A DNA stretch of 44,522 bases from an uncultured Lachnospiraceae bacterium (GTDB taxonomy: Bacteria > Bacillota > Clostridia > Lachnospirales > Lachnospiraceae): positions 1-44,522 of the forward strand of contig CADBPM010000006.1 of NCBI GenBank assembly GCA_902796595.1, written 5' to 3'. Position 1 is the stretch's first letter. Every line of letters starts with the position of its first letter. Of the stretch, positions 1-7,963 are shown piece after piece. The notes under the pieces were generated by a model that saw only the letters and a list, made by a program, of their open reading frames with translations, searched no databases and was not told the origin of the DNA. The position numbers and the translations under genes are program-made.

Positions 1-66
1 ACAGTATGCAGCATGGGAATTGTGGATATCAATAAGCAGGAAAAAGAAAGTAAAGATAATGCATAA
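1..66 (+). CDS. 3' end of an unidentified plus-strand gene (partial)
   Basis: Frame 1 is open from the window edge to a TAA at 64-66 and encodes 21 residues ending in the hydrophilic tail KQEKESKDNA. A rho-independent terminator begins 9 nt after the stop, which is where the end of a real gene should lie. The product cannot be named from so short a C-terminus. Only the position of the stop and the terminator support the call. Confidence 0.5.
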   Translation, partial: TVCSMGIVDINKQEKESKDNA

Positions 67-74
67 AAATAAGA

Positions 75-108
75 GGCTATCGCGAATGTAATGCGGTAGC
101 CCTTTTTT
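75..108. terminator. Bidirectional rho-independent terminator
   Basis: GGCTATCGC (75-83) pairs with GCGGTAGCC (93-101), one G-U pair, 9-nt loop, followed on the plus strand by six T (103-108). On the minus strand the flank reads TCTTATTTTT. It lies between the plus-strand gene ending at 66 and the minus-strand operon ending at 111, so it probably stops both transcripts. Confidence 0.8.
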
Positions 109-110
109 AC

Positions 111-383
111 CTAAACATCTTCTTCAAGCATGGTAATCTCTATAAAGTCAAAATCAATTTCATCTATAAAATTATCCTGGCCGAATCTTGTTTTACTGTG
201 GTGTTTAAAATCAGAAATATTCATATCAAGCCATATAGGGCTTGAAAGATCCCATTGTCTGCACATATCCTCTATAGCCTTGTAGACTTTACGGGTCCTG
301 TTAAGGTCTGGGTCGGGGATTGTAATTGTAAGGCTATCAAGCATTTTACCTTTTTTTATCTTGCGTATCCACATTGTAAACAT
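111..383 (-). CDS. Small protein of unknown function, coupled to murG
   Basis: The gene encodes 90 aa, no signal peptide or membrane segment, rich in aromatic and acidic residues in its C-terminal half (motifs PIWLDMNISDF, TRFGQDNFIDEIDFDFIEI). I do not recognise a named domain. Its ATG overlaps the murG stop by one base (TAATG), which implies translational coupling. An alternative start at residue 14 (position 344), after AAAAAAGG, is possible. It is the last gene of the operon, ending two bases from the terminator. The ordered mix of charged and aromatic residues looks like a real small cytosolic domain. Any link to peptidoglycan synthesis rests only on position. Confidence 0.75.
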   Translation of the reverse strand: MFTMWIRKIKKGKMLDSLTITIPDPDLNRTRKVYKAIEDMCRQWDLSSPIWLDMNISDFKHHSKTRFGQDNFIDEIDFDFIEITMLEEDV

Positions 384-1447
384 TATTTTGCAGCCTTTCC
401 AATAAGATCTATTATAATGCCGATGGAATCTGCCTGACTGCTTTTCTTCATTGCAGAAATATAAGTGTCCCTGTTTTCGTAAACGCGGTTTACGGTTGAA
501 ATGAGCTTATCTGTGGTTATTTCTTCTTCAGGGAGAACCTTAGCAAAACCCTGCTTTTCAAAGCTGTTCGCATTGAGGATCTGGTCTCCGCGGCTTGCGT
601 GTGCAGGAAGAGGAATAAGTATTGCAGGTTTTTTAAGGGAGGCAAGCTCGCAGATGGCATTTGCACCTGCACGGGAAATAACTATATCTGCCATTGCAAA
701 TATATCTCTCATTTCTTTATCAATATATTCATACTGAACATAGCCTGGAGTGCTGTTTAAAGAGTCGTCTTTTTTACCTTTTCCGCAAAGGTGAACTATG
801 TCGTATGTCTTTATTAGCTCCGGAAGAGCTGCCCTTACTGCATTATTTACGTTTGCAGCTCCAAGGCTTCCGCCTGTGACAAGAAGAACAGGCTTTTCAC
901 CTTTAAGTCCGGTGAATTTAAGTCCTTCGTCCCTGCTTCCCATAAAAAGCTCACGTCTTATAGGGGTTCCTGTAAGAACAGCCTTCTCTTTAGGAAGTGA
1001 AGCGAGAGCCTCCGGAAAGTTTGCACATACATAGGTTGCCTTTGGAATACAAAGTTTATTTGCAAGCCCTGGCGTCATGTCTGATTCGTGGATAAGTACA
1101 GGGATATTAAGGTTACTTGCCGCAAATACAACAGGAACGGAAACAAATCCGCCCTTTGAGAAAACAACGTCAGGTTTTATTTCCTTCAAGGCACGGACAG
1201 CTTCGTGGTAGCCTTTAATTACGCGAAAAGGGTCAGTGAAATTCTTTAAGGAAAAATATCTGCGGAATTTTCCGGTTGAAATGCCTGTGTACGGGATGTC
1301 AAGTTCCTCTATAAGATGGCGTTCCATACCTTCGTAGGAGCCGATATATGAAACTTCATAACCATTTTTTTGAAGTTCGGGTATGAGTGCGATATTAGGA
1401 GTAACATGGCCTGCAGTACCGCCACCGGTAAGTACTATTTTTTTCAT
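383..1447 (-). CDS. murG: UDP-GlcNAc:lipid I N-acetylglucosaminyltransferase MurG
   Basis: MurG transfers GlcNAc from UDP-GlcNAc to lipid I, making lipid II on the inner face of the membrane. The 354-aa length is normal for the family. Visible GT-B hallmarks are the N-terminal glycine loop GGGTAGHVTPNIAL (about residues 8-21), GSYEGMERHLIEE, the mid-protein loop VTGGSLGAANVNNAV, and the UDP-GlcNAc site SRAGANAICELASLKKP followed by PLPAHASRGDQILNA. Its ATG overlaps the stop of the upstream TSCPD gene by 4 nt (ATGA), and its own stop overlaps the next small gene by one base, so three genes are tightly coupled. It lies outside any dcw cluster visible here. The motifs make other GT-B families unlikely. 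Confidence 0.97.
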   Translation of the reverse strand: MKKIVLTGGGTAGHVTPNIALIPELQKNGYEVSYIGSYEGMERHLIEELDIPYTGISTGKFRRYFSLKNFTDPFRVIKGYHEAVRALKEIKPDVVFSKGGFVSVPVVFAASNLNIPVLIHESDMTPGLANKLCIPKATYVCANFPEALASLPKEKAVLTGTPIRRELFMGSRDEGLKFTGLKGEKPVLLVTGGSLGAANVNNAVRAALPELIKTYDIVHLCGKGKKDDSLNSTPGYVQYEYIDKEMRDIFAMADIVISRAGANAICELASLKKPAILIPLPAHASRGDQILNANSFEKQGFAKVLPEEEITTDKLISTVNRVYENRDTYISAMKKSSQADSIGIIIDLIGKAAK

Positions 1448-1713
1448 GATGTTTGGAGTTTTCCTTCCTTTATCTGAGTAAGTGCCTTAGAAAGCTGATC
1501 TGGACATGAAGTGTCCTTAAAGCCGCATTTAAGACCACTTAGTTTTTCAATTACACTATCAACAGGCATTCCCTTTGCAAGAGCACAAATGCCTTTGAGG
1601 TTGCCGTTGCAGCCGCCAGTAAAGGCAATATTTTCAATTATTGAACCACTAAGCGTGATCTCTATCATCTGGCTGCAGGTTCCATGTGTTTTGTAAGTAT
1701 AAATTTCTGACAT
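1444..1713 (-). CDS. TSCPD domain protein (TIGR03905-like)
   Basis: An 89-aa cysteine-rich protein. It contains the TSCPD signature (KDTSCPDQLSKAL, near the C-terminus) and further cysteines in THGTCSQM, GGCNGN, GICALA and LKCGF, consistent with the small stand-alone TSCPD family of Clostridia. A related domain is found in some B12-dependent ribonucleotide reductases. The biochemical role is not established; metal or Fe-S binding is an inference from the cysteines. The start is supported by AAAGGAG about 5 nt upstream. It is the first gene of the TSCPD-murG-small protein operon. Confidence 0.85.
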   Translation of the reverse strand: MSEIYTYKTHGTCSQMIEITLSGSIIENIAFTGGCNGNLKGICALAKGMPVDSVIEKLSGLKCGFKDTSCPDQLSKALTQIKEGKLQTS

Positions 1714-1735
1714 AAAAACTCCTTTACAATAAGTT

Positions 1736-1763
1736 GCCTCCGCCGTAAAATGCCGGCAGAGGC
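1736..1763. other. Intergenic hairpin upstream of the TSCPD gene
   Basis: GCCTCcGCCG (1736-1745) pairs with CGGCaGAGGC (1754-1763), one C/A mismatch, 8-nt loop. Neither flank has a T-tract, so it is not a typical terminator. It ends about 13 nt before the ribosome binding site of the TSCPD gene, and may modulate read-through or mRNA stability. Confidence 0.4.
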
Positions 1764-1817
1764 TAAAAGTATTATTAAGTCGGTGGCGGATGATATGATA
1801 CCGACATCGTATTATTT

Positions 1818-2768
1818 TTAGATATCAGTGTGAGTCTTAATAAATTTTGTAACTGCTTCTTCGTAAAGAGAAGGATTTACATAATAGCTTTCTGCATGGT
1901 CTGCACCCTCCACAAGGATGAGAGTTTTATCTTCACTTGCACATGCATTGTAGTTCTCATAAACCATACGTGTTGGTACAAATGCGTCCTTATCGCCATG
2001 TATGAAAAGGTATGGCAACTCAGTTTTCTTAAGGGCACTCAGTGAATCACATTCTTCAAAGCTGTAGCCGTTAAGCTGTTTTGTAACAGCACTTACTGCA
2101 TCGATAACAGGCTTTGTAGGAATGTGGAATTGACTTTCAAGGTTGTGTTTAAGCTGACCATTGAGAGTTGAGTATCCGCAATCTTCTATGATACCCTTTA
2201 CCTGAGAAGGAAGTTCGTCGCCTGAAGCCATCATTACAGTAGCGGCGCCCATGGATACGCCATGAAGGAAGATAGAAGACTCATCCCCGAAGCGAACTGT
2301 GAGGTAATTTATCCATCTTTCTACATCAAAATGGTCATGCCATCCAAAGCCTACGTAATCTCCCTGACTCTTGCCGTGACCTCTGTCATCTACCATGAGG
2401 ATATTTACGCCAAGTTTATGATAGAAAGGAAGCATAAAGGCGAAGTCTTTGAATCCGCTTGCTCTGTAGCCATGAACAAGGATAACAGTTATATCTTTTT
2501 CTTCTTCAGCAGGTATAAATGTTGCATGAAGTTTTAAACCATCAAAAGAGCGTATTTCAACGTCTTCTTTTTGGATTTCGTCAAGCCATTCACGCATTTC
2601 TTCGTATTTTGCCTGCTTATCCGGGTCATCAGAATAGATATCCGGATCGCCCTTTTTTATAACTTTGGAATTTCTTGGAACTGAAAGCTGGTAGAAATAA
2701 CCGATGCCGCCCGCTACTACTGCGGTGGCTGCCCCGAGAACACCTAAAATAAGACCACCTTTTTTCAT
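1818..2768 (-). CDS. Membrane-anchored alpha/beta hydrolase
   Basis: A 316-aa serine hydrolase of the alpha/beta fold. An N-terminal hydrophobic segment (GLILGVLGAATAVVAGGIGY, about residues 5-24) should anchor it, with the catalytic domain outside. The oxyanion region VILVHGY lies at about residue 95. The nucleophile is Ser172 in HGVSMGAA. The acid is probably the second Asp of GDKDAFVP and the base the His of GADHAESYY. The ATG at 2768 was chosen because AAAGGAT precedes it at good spacing; longer in-frame starts reach into the leader. It resembles bacterial cinnamoyl-ester/BAAT-like or prolyl-oligopeptidase-like hydrolases, but the substrate cannot be told. It has its own promoter (2882-2910). 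Confidence 0.88.
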   Translation of the reverse strand: MKKGGLILGVLGAATAVVAGGIGYFYQLSVPRNSKVIKKGDPDIYSDDPDKQAKYEEMREWLDEIQKEDVEIRSFDGLKLHATFIPAEEEKDITVILVHGYRASGFKDFAFMLPFYHKLGVNILMVDDRGHGKSQGDYVGFGWHDHFDVERWINYLTVRFGDESSIFLHGVSMGAATVMMASGDELPSQVKGIIEDCGYSTLNGQLKHNLESQFHIPTKPVIDAVSAVTKQLNGYSFEECDSLSALKKTELPYLFIHGDKDAFVPTRMVYENYNACASEDKTLILVEGADHAESYYVNPSLYEEAVTKFIKTHTDI

Positions 2769-2810
2769 AAAGCACATCCTTTCTGTAAAAAATACCTCTT
2801 TAAAATTAAA

Positions 2811-2850
2811 CCCCAAACATTTAAATATCACCCTATGGTAATGTTTGGGG
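2811..2850 (-). promoter_or_regulatory. Stem-loop in the hydrolase mRNA leader
   Basis: CCCCAAACATT (2811-2821) and AATGTTTGGGG (2840-2850) form an 11-bp stem with an 18-nt loop, inside the roughly 105-nt leader predicted from the promoter at 2882-2910. A second perfect dyad, GTGTC-T-GACAC (2861-2871), sits a few bases after the predicted transcription start. The ribosome binding site lies outside both. There is no T-tract. A regulatory role is an inference. Confidence 0.45.
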
Positions 2851-2881
2851 GTTAATGAAAGTGTCTGACACCACACAGATT

Positions 2882-2910
2882 ATTATAGCATCCATCAAGA
2901 GTATTGTAAA
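2882..2910 (-). promoter_or_regulatory. Sigma-A-type promoter of the hydrolase gene
   Basis: On the minus strand TTTACA (2910-2905), 17-bp spacer, TATAAT (2887-2882). The -10 is a perfect match and the -35 differs from consensus at one base. Start of transcription is expected near 2875. Confidence 0.75.
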
Positions 2911-2966
2911 ATAAAAAAATGCTCTTTGACTTTTGACTCCGACATCATACTATTTCAAAAAATTAA

Positions 2967-3431
2967 TTACAGACTATGTTTAGGGGGAATTATCACGGAC
3001 TCGGGGAGATCATTTAAGTTATAGTCCGTGAGATGATCGTGAATCTTTAGCAGGTTAGCATTGTATACTTTTGCATCGCAAAAAGAAAATTGAAAATCGA
3101 CAATGTAGGGAATGTCCATTATCTGTATATGTGGCAGTAGATGTTTTAAAATCAGGATTTCAAAATCATCATCGGACGTTACCACCATGCGGGATTTTAT
3201 GTCTGTATGCAGCAAGTCTAACTGTAACTTTGTGATATCTGTAAGGTATGCGCTCTGGATGATCTTTAGCCCTGTTTTTAAGAATGCATTTACAGCCCTC
3301 CGTCCGGCTTCAGGCGAACATGCGTTAGCAAGTCCATTTTTCTCAAAAATATCATAAAGCAGATCAAAAATCAGAGTAACAGCTTCATTTATCAATCCTC
3401 TTTTATCTTTTGCCCAATAATTTTGATCCAT
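2967..3431 (-). CDS. Protein of unknown function, last gene of the glg operon
   Basis: A 154-aa, probably cytosolic protein with a largely helical N-terminal half (GLINEAVTLIFDLLYDIFEK) and a mixed C-terminal half (LPHIQIMDIPYIVDF, then DLPESVIIPPK). No signal peptide, membrane helix or recognised motif. It follows the GH13 gene by 75 bp containing a strong hairpin, in the same orientation, so it is probably co-transcribed with the glycogen genes. The ribosome binding site is poor, suggesting low translation. A role in glycogen metabolism is suggested only by position. No clear terminator follows. Confidence 0.65.
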   Translation of the reverse strand: MDQNYWAKDKRGLINEAVTLIFDLLYDIFEKNGLANACSPEAGRRAVNAFLKTGLKIIQSAYLTDITKLQLDLLHTDIKSRMVVTSDDDFEILILKHLLPHIQIMDIPYIVDFQFSFCDAKVYNANLLKIHDHLTDYNLNDLPESVIIPPKHSL

Positions 3432-3447
3432 TCTTTATGCCCACGTT

Positions 3448-3492
3448 GCAGGCATGGTGTCCATCGGTGTCGTGCCTGCCGCGACACCGATG
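3448..3492. promoter_or_regulatory. Intercistronic hairpin with a competing alternative stem
   Basis: CATCGGTGTCG (3462-3472) pairs perfectly with CGACACCGATG (3482-3492), leaving a 9-nt loop. An alternative stem, GCAGGCA (3448-3454) with TGCCTGC (3473-3479), uses the loop of the first stem, so the two are mutually exclusive. No T-tract follows on either strand. The element separates the GH13 gene from the unknown gene that follows it. It may stabilise the 3' end of the upstream mRNA or set read-through. Confidence 0.55.
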
Positions 3493-3506
3493 AAGGGTGA
3501 AAACGT

Positions 3507-5411
3507 CTATTTCTCCCTGAAAATAAGGAAGCTTCCATAAGGAAAAAGGGTTATCGTATCTTCTGGAACCTCTCCTGTTAAGAGGTCTTTAAAGAAACCT
3601 GCCTGTCCCGGCACATCGAAGACAAAAGGAGTATATCCTCTGTTTATCCCGCATATAAGGTGCTCTTTTTTGGTGTATCTTTCAAAAATAAATACAGAAT
3701 CTCTTGCGTATAAAACTCGTGTATTGCTGTGGATAAAGAGTCTGTGTTCGCATCTTATAGTGGATAGCTTCCTGTAATATTCCTGAAGGTCTGTATTTTC
3801 ATGTCCCCAAGGGTAGCATGCCCTGTTGAAAGGGTCATTGTAGCCTTCCATGCCGACTTCGTCGCCGTAGTAAATACATGGAACACCGGGAACCATCATC
3901 TGTATCAGTGCGGCAAGCTTAAGAAGACCGATGGCTGAATCAAGGCTTACCGCATCCATTTTAGTGGCATGGCGAATCTCCCTTGGAGTGTCATTCGGAA
4001 GGATCTTGCCGCCAAGCACTGTAAGGATCCTTGCTGTGTCATGAGTGCCAAGGAGGTTCATGAGACAGTCGAGGATTTCCGGCGGGTAGTTCTCAAGCTC
4101 CGTTTCCAGGGCCCATTCAAGAGTTTCTGCATTTCCATTGCGGACAAATTCCACTATGGCGTTTTTTAAAGGGTAGTTCATTACAGAATCAAGTTCACGT
4201 CCCTGAAAATATTTCTTTCTGGTTCCATAGGCAATCTTATTTGAGGCGTCTTCCCAGACTTCACCAAGAACCAGAGCATCGCTTTTTTCTGCTCTTGCGG
4301 CCGCTTTAAGCTGCATGAGAAAGTCGTCGGAAAGTTCATCTGCAACATCGAGGCGCCACCCTGAGGCTCCGAACCTGAGCCATTTTCTGATTATGCCGTC
4401 CTCTGAAAAAAGATAATTTCTGTAGGAGGCGGAGTCCTTATTTATAGTAGGCAAAGTCATTATTCCCCACCAGCTGTTGTATACTCGCGGGTATTTGATG
4501 AAATTGTACCATTCATGGTAAGGCGAGCTGAAATCGTGAAATGCTCCGGTCTTGGCTCCGTATGTACCAAACTTGTTGAAATATATGCTGTCGGCACCTG
4601 TATGATTGAAAACGCCGTCAAGGATTATCCTTATGCCTCTTTCATCAGCTTCTACGCAAAGCTTCTTGAATTCTTCTTCATCACCAAACATAGGGTCTAT
4701 CTTTGAGTAGTCACTTGTATCATATTTGTGATTCGAGTAGGCCTCAAAGACGGGAGAGAGGTAGATACAGGTCACTCCCATGCTTTTTAGGTAAGGAAGC
4801 TTTTCACGTATTCCAGCAAGATTTCCACCGAAAAAGTCATTGTTTAAGATCTCACCGTGTTCATCCGGACGCCATTCTACTTCGCCGCCCCAGTCATCCC
4901 TTATTATCACAGGTCTTTCGGGATTGACATGCTTGTTTGCCCTGGTGTCTGGTTCGCCTTTTGCAAAGCGGTCTACGAAAATGTGGTAGAAAAGTCCGCC
5001 TTTTATGAAGGCAGGAGTAGTCATGTGCCTGTCGTAAACAGTAAACTGAAAGGCATGGAAACCCTCATAAACATGGTCGATCACAGCCTTAGAGCCGTTT
5101 CTGCATACAAGGTATTCTCCGCCAAAGCCATGGAGTCTTGCGTAAAACCAAAACAGACCTGTTTCCTTTGTGGGAATCCAGGCCTCATAAAGGTCAAAGT
5201 CATGCCAAAGCCCAATCCATGTTAAAGGCATTTCTTTGAAATCTTTTTCATTGTCATTTTTAATTAAAAAAGCAGACCTTGTTATTCCATGTTTGCGGGG
5301 AATTCGTATGATAAGCCGGCAGGGTATTCCCTGCCGGCCTGTAAGATGCATGCCTGTAGTTGTGTGCCCGTCAGCAGTTATTATACATACTGAAGTCTTG
5401 GTGCTATTCAA
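3507..5411 (-). CDS. GH13 alpha-amylase family glycosidase (neopullulanase-like)
   Basis: A 634-aa retaining alpha-glucosidase acting on alpha-1,4 (and possibly alpha-1,6) glucan. The N-terminal ~125 residues look like a CBM34-type beta domain. The TIM barrel follows with all four GH13 regions: DGVFNH (265-270), GWRLDVADE with nucleophile Asp355, LGEVWED with acid/base Glu384, and LLGTHDTAR with His457-Asp458. A short beta-domain closes the protein. No signal peptide is present, so it should act in the cytoplasm on glycogen or imported maltodextrin. It starts 17 bp after glgP and belongs to the glycogen operon. The CBM34-like domain points to the neopullulanase/cyclomaltodextrinase group rather than to GlgX, but the exact specificity cannot be settled by eye. 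Confidence 0.93.
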   Translation of the reverse strand: MNSTKTSVCIITADGHTTTGMHLTGRQGIPCRLIIRIPRKHGITRSAFLIKNDNEKDFKEMPLTWIGLWHDFDLYEAWIPTKETGLFWFYARLHGFGGEYLVCRNGSKAVIDHVYEGFHAFQFTVYDRHMTTPAFIKGGLFYHIFVDRFAKGEPDTRANKHVNPERPVIIRDDWGGEVEWRPDEHGEILNNDFFGGNLAGIREKLPYLKSMGVTCIYLSPVFEAYSNHKYDTSDYSKIDPMFGDEEEFKKLCVEADERGIRIILDGVFNHTGADSIYFNKFGTYGAKTGAFHDFSSPYHEWYNFIKYPRVYNSWWGIMTLPTINKDSASYRNYLFSEDGIIRKWLRFGASGWRLDVADELSDDFLMQLKAAARAEKSDALVLGEVWEDASNKIAYGTRKKYFQGRELDSVMNYPLKNAIVEFVRNGNAETLEWALETELENYPPEILDCLMNLLGTHDTARILTVLGGKILPNDTPREIRHATKMDAVSLDSAIGLLKLAALIQMMVPGVPCIYYGDEVGMEGYNDPFNRACYPWGHENTDLQEYYRKLSTIRCEHRLFIHSNTRVLYARDSVFIFERYTKKEHLICGINRGYTPFVFDVPGQAGFFKDLLTGEVPEDTITLFPYGSFLIFREK

Positions 5412-5428
5412 TTTAAACTCCTTTGAGT

Positions 5429-7921
5429 TTAGTTTACAGGTTTCAGATTCCAGATCTCATTTGCATATTTTGCAATAGCCTTATCTGCAGCAAAGTGACC
5501 GGCGCTGGCTATGTTTACAAGACTCTTTCTGTTCCATTCACGAGGGTCTGCATAGTCGCGGAGCATATCTGTTCTTACATGGCAGTAGTCGCCAAAATCT
5601 GCAAGACACATATATGGATCTGCAATTCCATGGTCACCGATAAGAAGATACCGGTAAATATCGTTGAAATCAACACCGTTGAAGCCGCTTTTAAGTCTGT
5701 CGAGTGCACGCTTCAAGCGGTCGCTGTTTTCGTAATATCTGTATGGGTCATAGCCGTCACGCCACTTGTTCTCTACCTGTTCGGCAGTCATACCGAATAT
5801 GTAGATGTTCTGTTTGCCGACCACCTGGCTCATTTCAACATTGGCACCATCAAGAGTACCAAGTGTAACGGCACCGTTTATCATAAGCTTCATGTTTCCG
5901 GTACCGGAAGCCTCTTTTCCTGCGAGAGATATCTGCTCGGATACCTCGGCTGCAGGCATGAGGTTTTCTGCCATCGTTACACGATAATTTTCAAGGAATA
6001 CAACTTTAAGTTTCTTACTTATGACAGGGTCCTTATTTATCTCTTCTGAAAGGTTTACTATAAGTCTTATTATGGACTTTGCTCTGTCGTATCCAGGAGC
6101 GGCCTTTGCAGCAAAGATAAAGGTCTGAGGGGTTATATCTTTGTCAGGGTCGTCCTTCAAGTCATTGTAAAGAGCGATTATCTGAAGAGCGTTCAAAAGC
6201 TGTCTTTTATATTCGTGAAGTCTCTTTACATGTACATCAAAGAGTGAATCAGGATCGATAAGGATACCAGTGTCCTTTTTTACAAGGTCTGAAATTTTTC
6301 TCTTGTTCTCTGCCTTGATCCTTGCGAGACGTTCGAGTACGGCAGGATCATTTCTGAATGCCATGAACTCGGTAAGCTTCTCTGCCTGCCTCTTATAGGT
6401 AGTACCTATACAGTCATCGATAAGAGCAGTAAGTCCCGGATTGCTCTGGCACAGCCATCTTCTGTGAGCGATACCATTTGTTACATTTGTAAATTTATCA
6501 GGTGTGTCATCATAGAAATCGCGGAAGACACTCTGTTTTAATATGTCAGAATGAAGCTCTGATACACCGTTTACACTGTGTGAACCAAGTATGGCAAGGT
6601 GTGCCATGTGGACAACTCCGTTTGAAAGAATTGCCATGCGTTCGCACTTGTCCCAGTCGCCAGGATATTTGTCCCATATATGCTTGCAGAAACGTTCGTT
6701 CAACTCGTGTATGATCTGATATATACGAGGAAGGAGTCTTCTGATAAGCTCCTCAGGCCATTTTTCAAGGGCTTCAGCAAGAACTGTGTGGTTGGTGTAG
6801 GCAAGGCACTTTTTAATTATATCGAAGGATTCCTCCCATGCCATGCCATAATCGTCCATGAAGATCCTCATCATTTCCGGAACAACGAGTGCCGGATGAG
6901 TATCGTTGATGTGTATAGCGATCTTGTCAGGAAGACTTTCAAGAGTCTTGTAGTCTCTTAAGTGGTCGCCGATTATGTTCTGCAATGAAGCAGAAACAAG
7001 GAAGTACTGCTGGCGAAGTCTTAGTTCCTTACCTTCATAATGGCTGTCGCGAGGGTAGAGCACCTTTGAAATGAGGGATGCCTTGTTGTCACCTAAGGTA
7101 GCACGGGCATAATCTCCGTTTGAGAAGGAGGTCATATCAAAGTTTTCTATATCTCTTGCCTGAAATACACGAAGTACAGAAACGCCGCGGTCATCCGCAC
7201 CGGAAATCATTATATCGTAAGGCACAGCTTCTATGGTCTCGGCATTTTTAATAGTAACGCGAAGCTTGTCCTCGCTCCATGTTTCTTCAAGTTCGCCGCC
7301 AAAGCTTACCTTGAAGGTCTTATCTGTACGCTTGTTGAGCCATACTGAACCGCCCGGAAGCCATACATCAGGAAGTTCTATCTGCCATCCATCTACGATC
7401 TTCTGCTTGAAAAGACCATATTCATAGAGGATGGAGAAACCGGTAGCATTGTAGTCGAGGGTTGCGAGTGAATCCATGAAGCAGGCGGCAAGCCTTCCGA
7501 GACCGCCGTTTCCAAGACCTGCATCAGGTTCGAGTTCGTAAAGCTCCTCCAAATCATAACCATGCTTTGAAAGAACTTCCTTATAGGTGTCTGTAAGCCC
7601 CATGTTGTAAAGGTTGTTCTTTAAAGAACGGCCGATAAGGAATTCCATGCAGAGGTAGTAAACTCTTTTTGCACCCTGTTTTTTGGAAGCTGCTTTGAAG
7701 TCGTTTCTTCTCTTTAACAGGATATCCTTTACTGCAACTGCAACAGAATTATAAACCTGTTCCTTGCTTGCATTTTCAAAATTTACACCAAAATGTCTCT
7801 GAAGAAGGTCTGTAAGAACTTCTTCAGTATATTCGGTGGATGAGATATTGTCTGTAGGTATTGATTCGTTTTCATTCTGTGGTGCCGGCTGATTGTTGAA
7901 ATATTTTTTGTTTTTCTTCAA
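5429..7921 (-). CDS. glgP: Glycogen/starch phosphorylase
   Basis: An 830-aa GT35 phosphorylase that releases glucose-1-phosphate from non-reducing ends of alpha-glucan. It shows the family hallmarks GRSLKNNLYNMGL, ELEPDAGLGNGGLGRLAACF, the IHINDTHPAL segment and the PLP-lysine motif EASGTGNMK with Lys678. The first ~35 residues (Asn/Gln/Pro/Glu-rich) are an unstructured-looking extension. The start is TTG at 7921, supported by AGGGAGAA about 6 nt upstream. It lies 42 bp after glgA and 17 bp before the GH13 gene. Together with GH13 it forms the catabolic half of the operon, returning sugar phosphate to glycolysis. Confidence 0.97.
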   Translation of the reverse strand: MKKNKKYFNNQPAPQNENESIPTDNISSTEYTEEVLTDLLQRHFGVNFENASKEQVYNSVAVAVKDILLKRRNDFKAASKKQGAKRVYYLCMEFLIGRSLKNNLYNMGLTDTYKEVLSKHGYDLEELYELEPDAGLGNGGLGRLAACFMDSLATLDYNATGFSILYEYGLFKQKIVDGWQIELPDVWLPGGSVWLNKRTDKTFKVSFGGELEETWSEDKLRVTIKNAETIEAVPYDIMISGADDRGVSVLRVFQARDIENFDMTSFSNGDYARATLGDNKASLISKVLYPRDSHYEGKELRLRQQYFLVSASLQNIIGDHLRDYKTLESLPDKIAIHINDTHPALVVPEMMRIFMDDYGMAWEESFDIIKKCLAYTNHTVLAEALEKWPEELIRRLLPRIYQIIHELNERFCKHIWDKYPGDWDKCERMAILSNGVVHMAHLAILGSHSVNGVSELHSDILKQSVFRDFYDDTPDKFTNVTNGIAHRRWLCQSNPGLTALIDDCIGTTYKRQAEKLTEFMAFRNDPAVLERLARIKAENKRKISDLVKKDTGILIDPDSLFDVHVKRLHEYKRQLLNALQIIALYNDLKDDPDKDITPQTFIFAAKAAPGYDRAKSIIRLIVNLSEEINKDPVISKKLKVVFLENYRVTMAENLMPAAEVSEQISLAGKEASGTGNMKLMINGAVTLGTLDGANVEMSQVVGKQNIYIFGMTAEQVENKWRDGYDPYRYYENSDRLKRALDRLKSGFNGVDFNDIYRYLLIGDHGIADPYMCLADFGDYCHVRTDMLRDYADPREWNRKSLVNIASAGHFAADKAIAKYANEIWNLKPVN

Positions 7922-7963
7922 AATGTTTCTCCCTGTCTGTTCGTGATGGCAAAAAGCCTATAT

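Noticed and set aside
1..20. The 15-mer AGTATGCAGCATGGG occurs at 3-17 and again near 16266-16280
   Set aside because: One 15-base match in 44 kb of biased sequence can arise by chance. The first copy is inside a coding region and the second inside a promoter spacer, with no extended similarity.
5423..6049. A 208-aa plus-strand open frame opposite glgP
   Set aside because: It lies wholly opposite the strongly conserved glgP coding sequence, has no ribosome binding site and encodes a cysteine-rich, unstructured-looking product.
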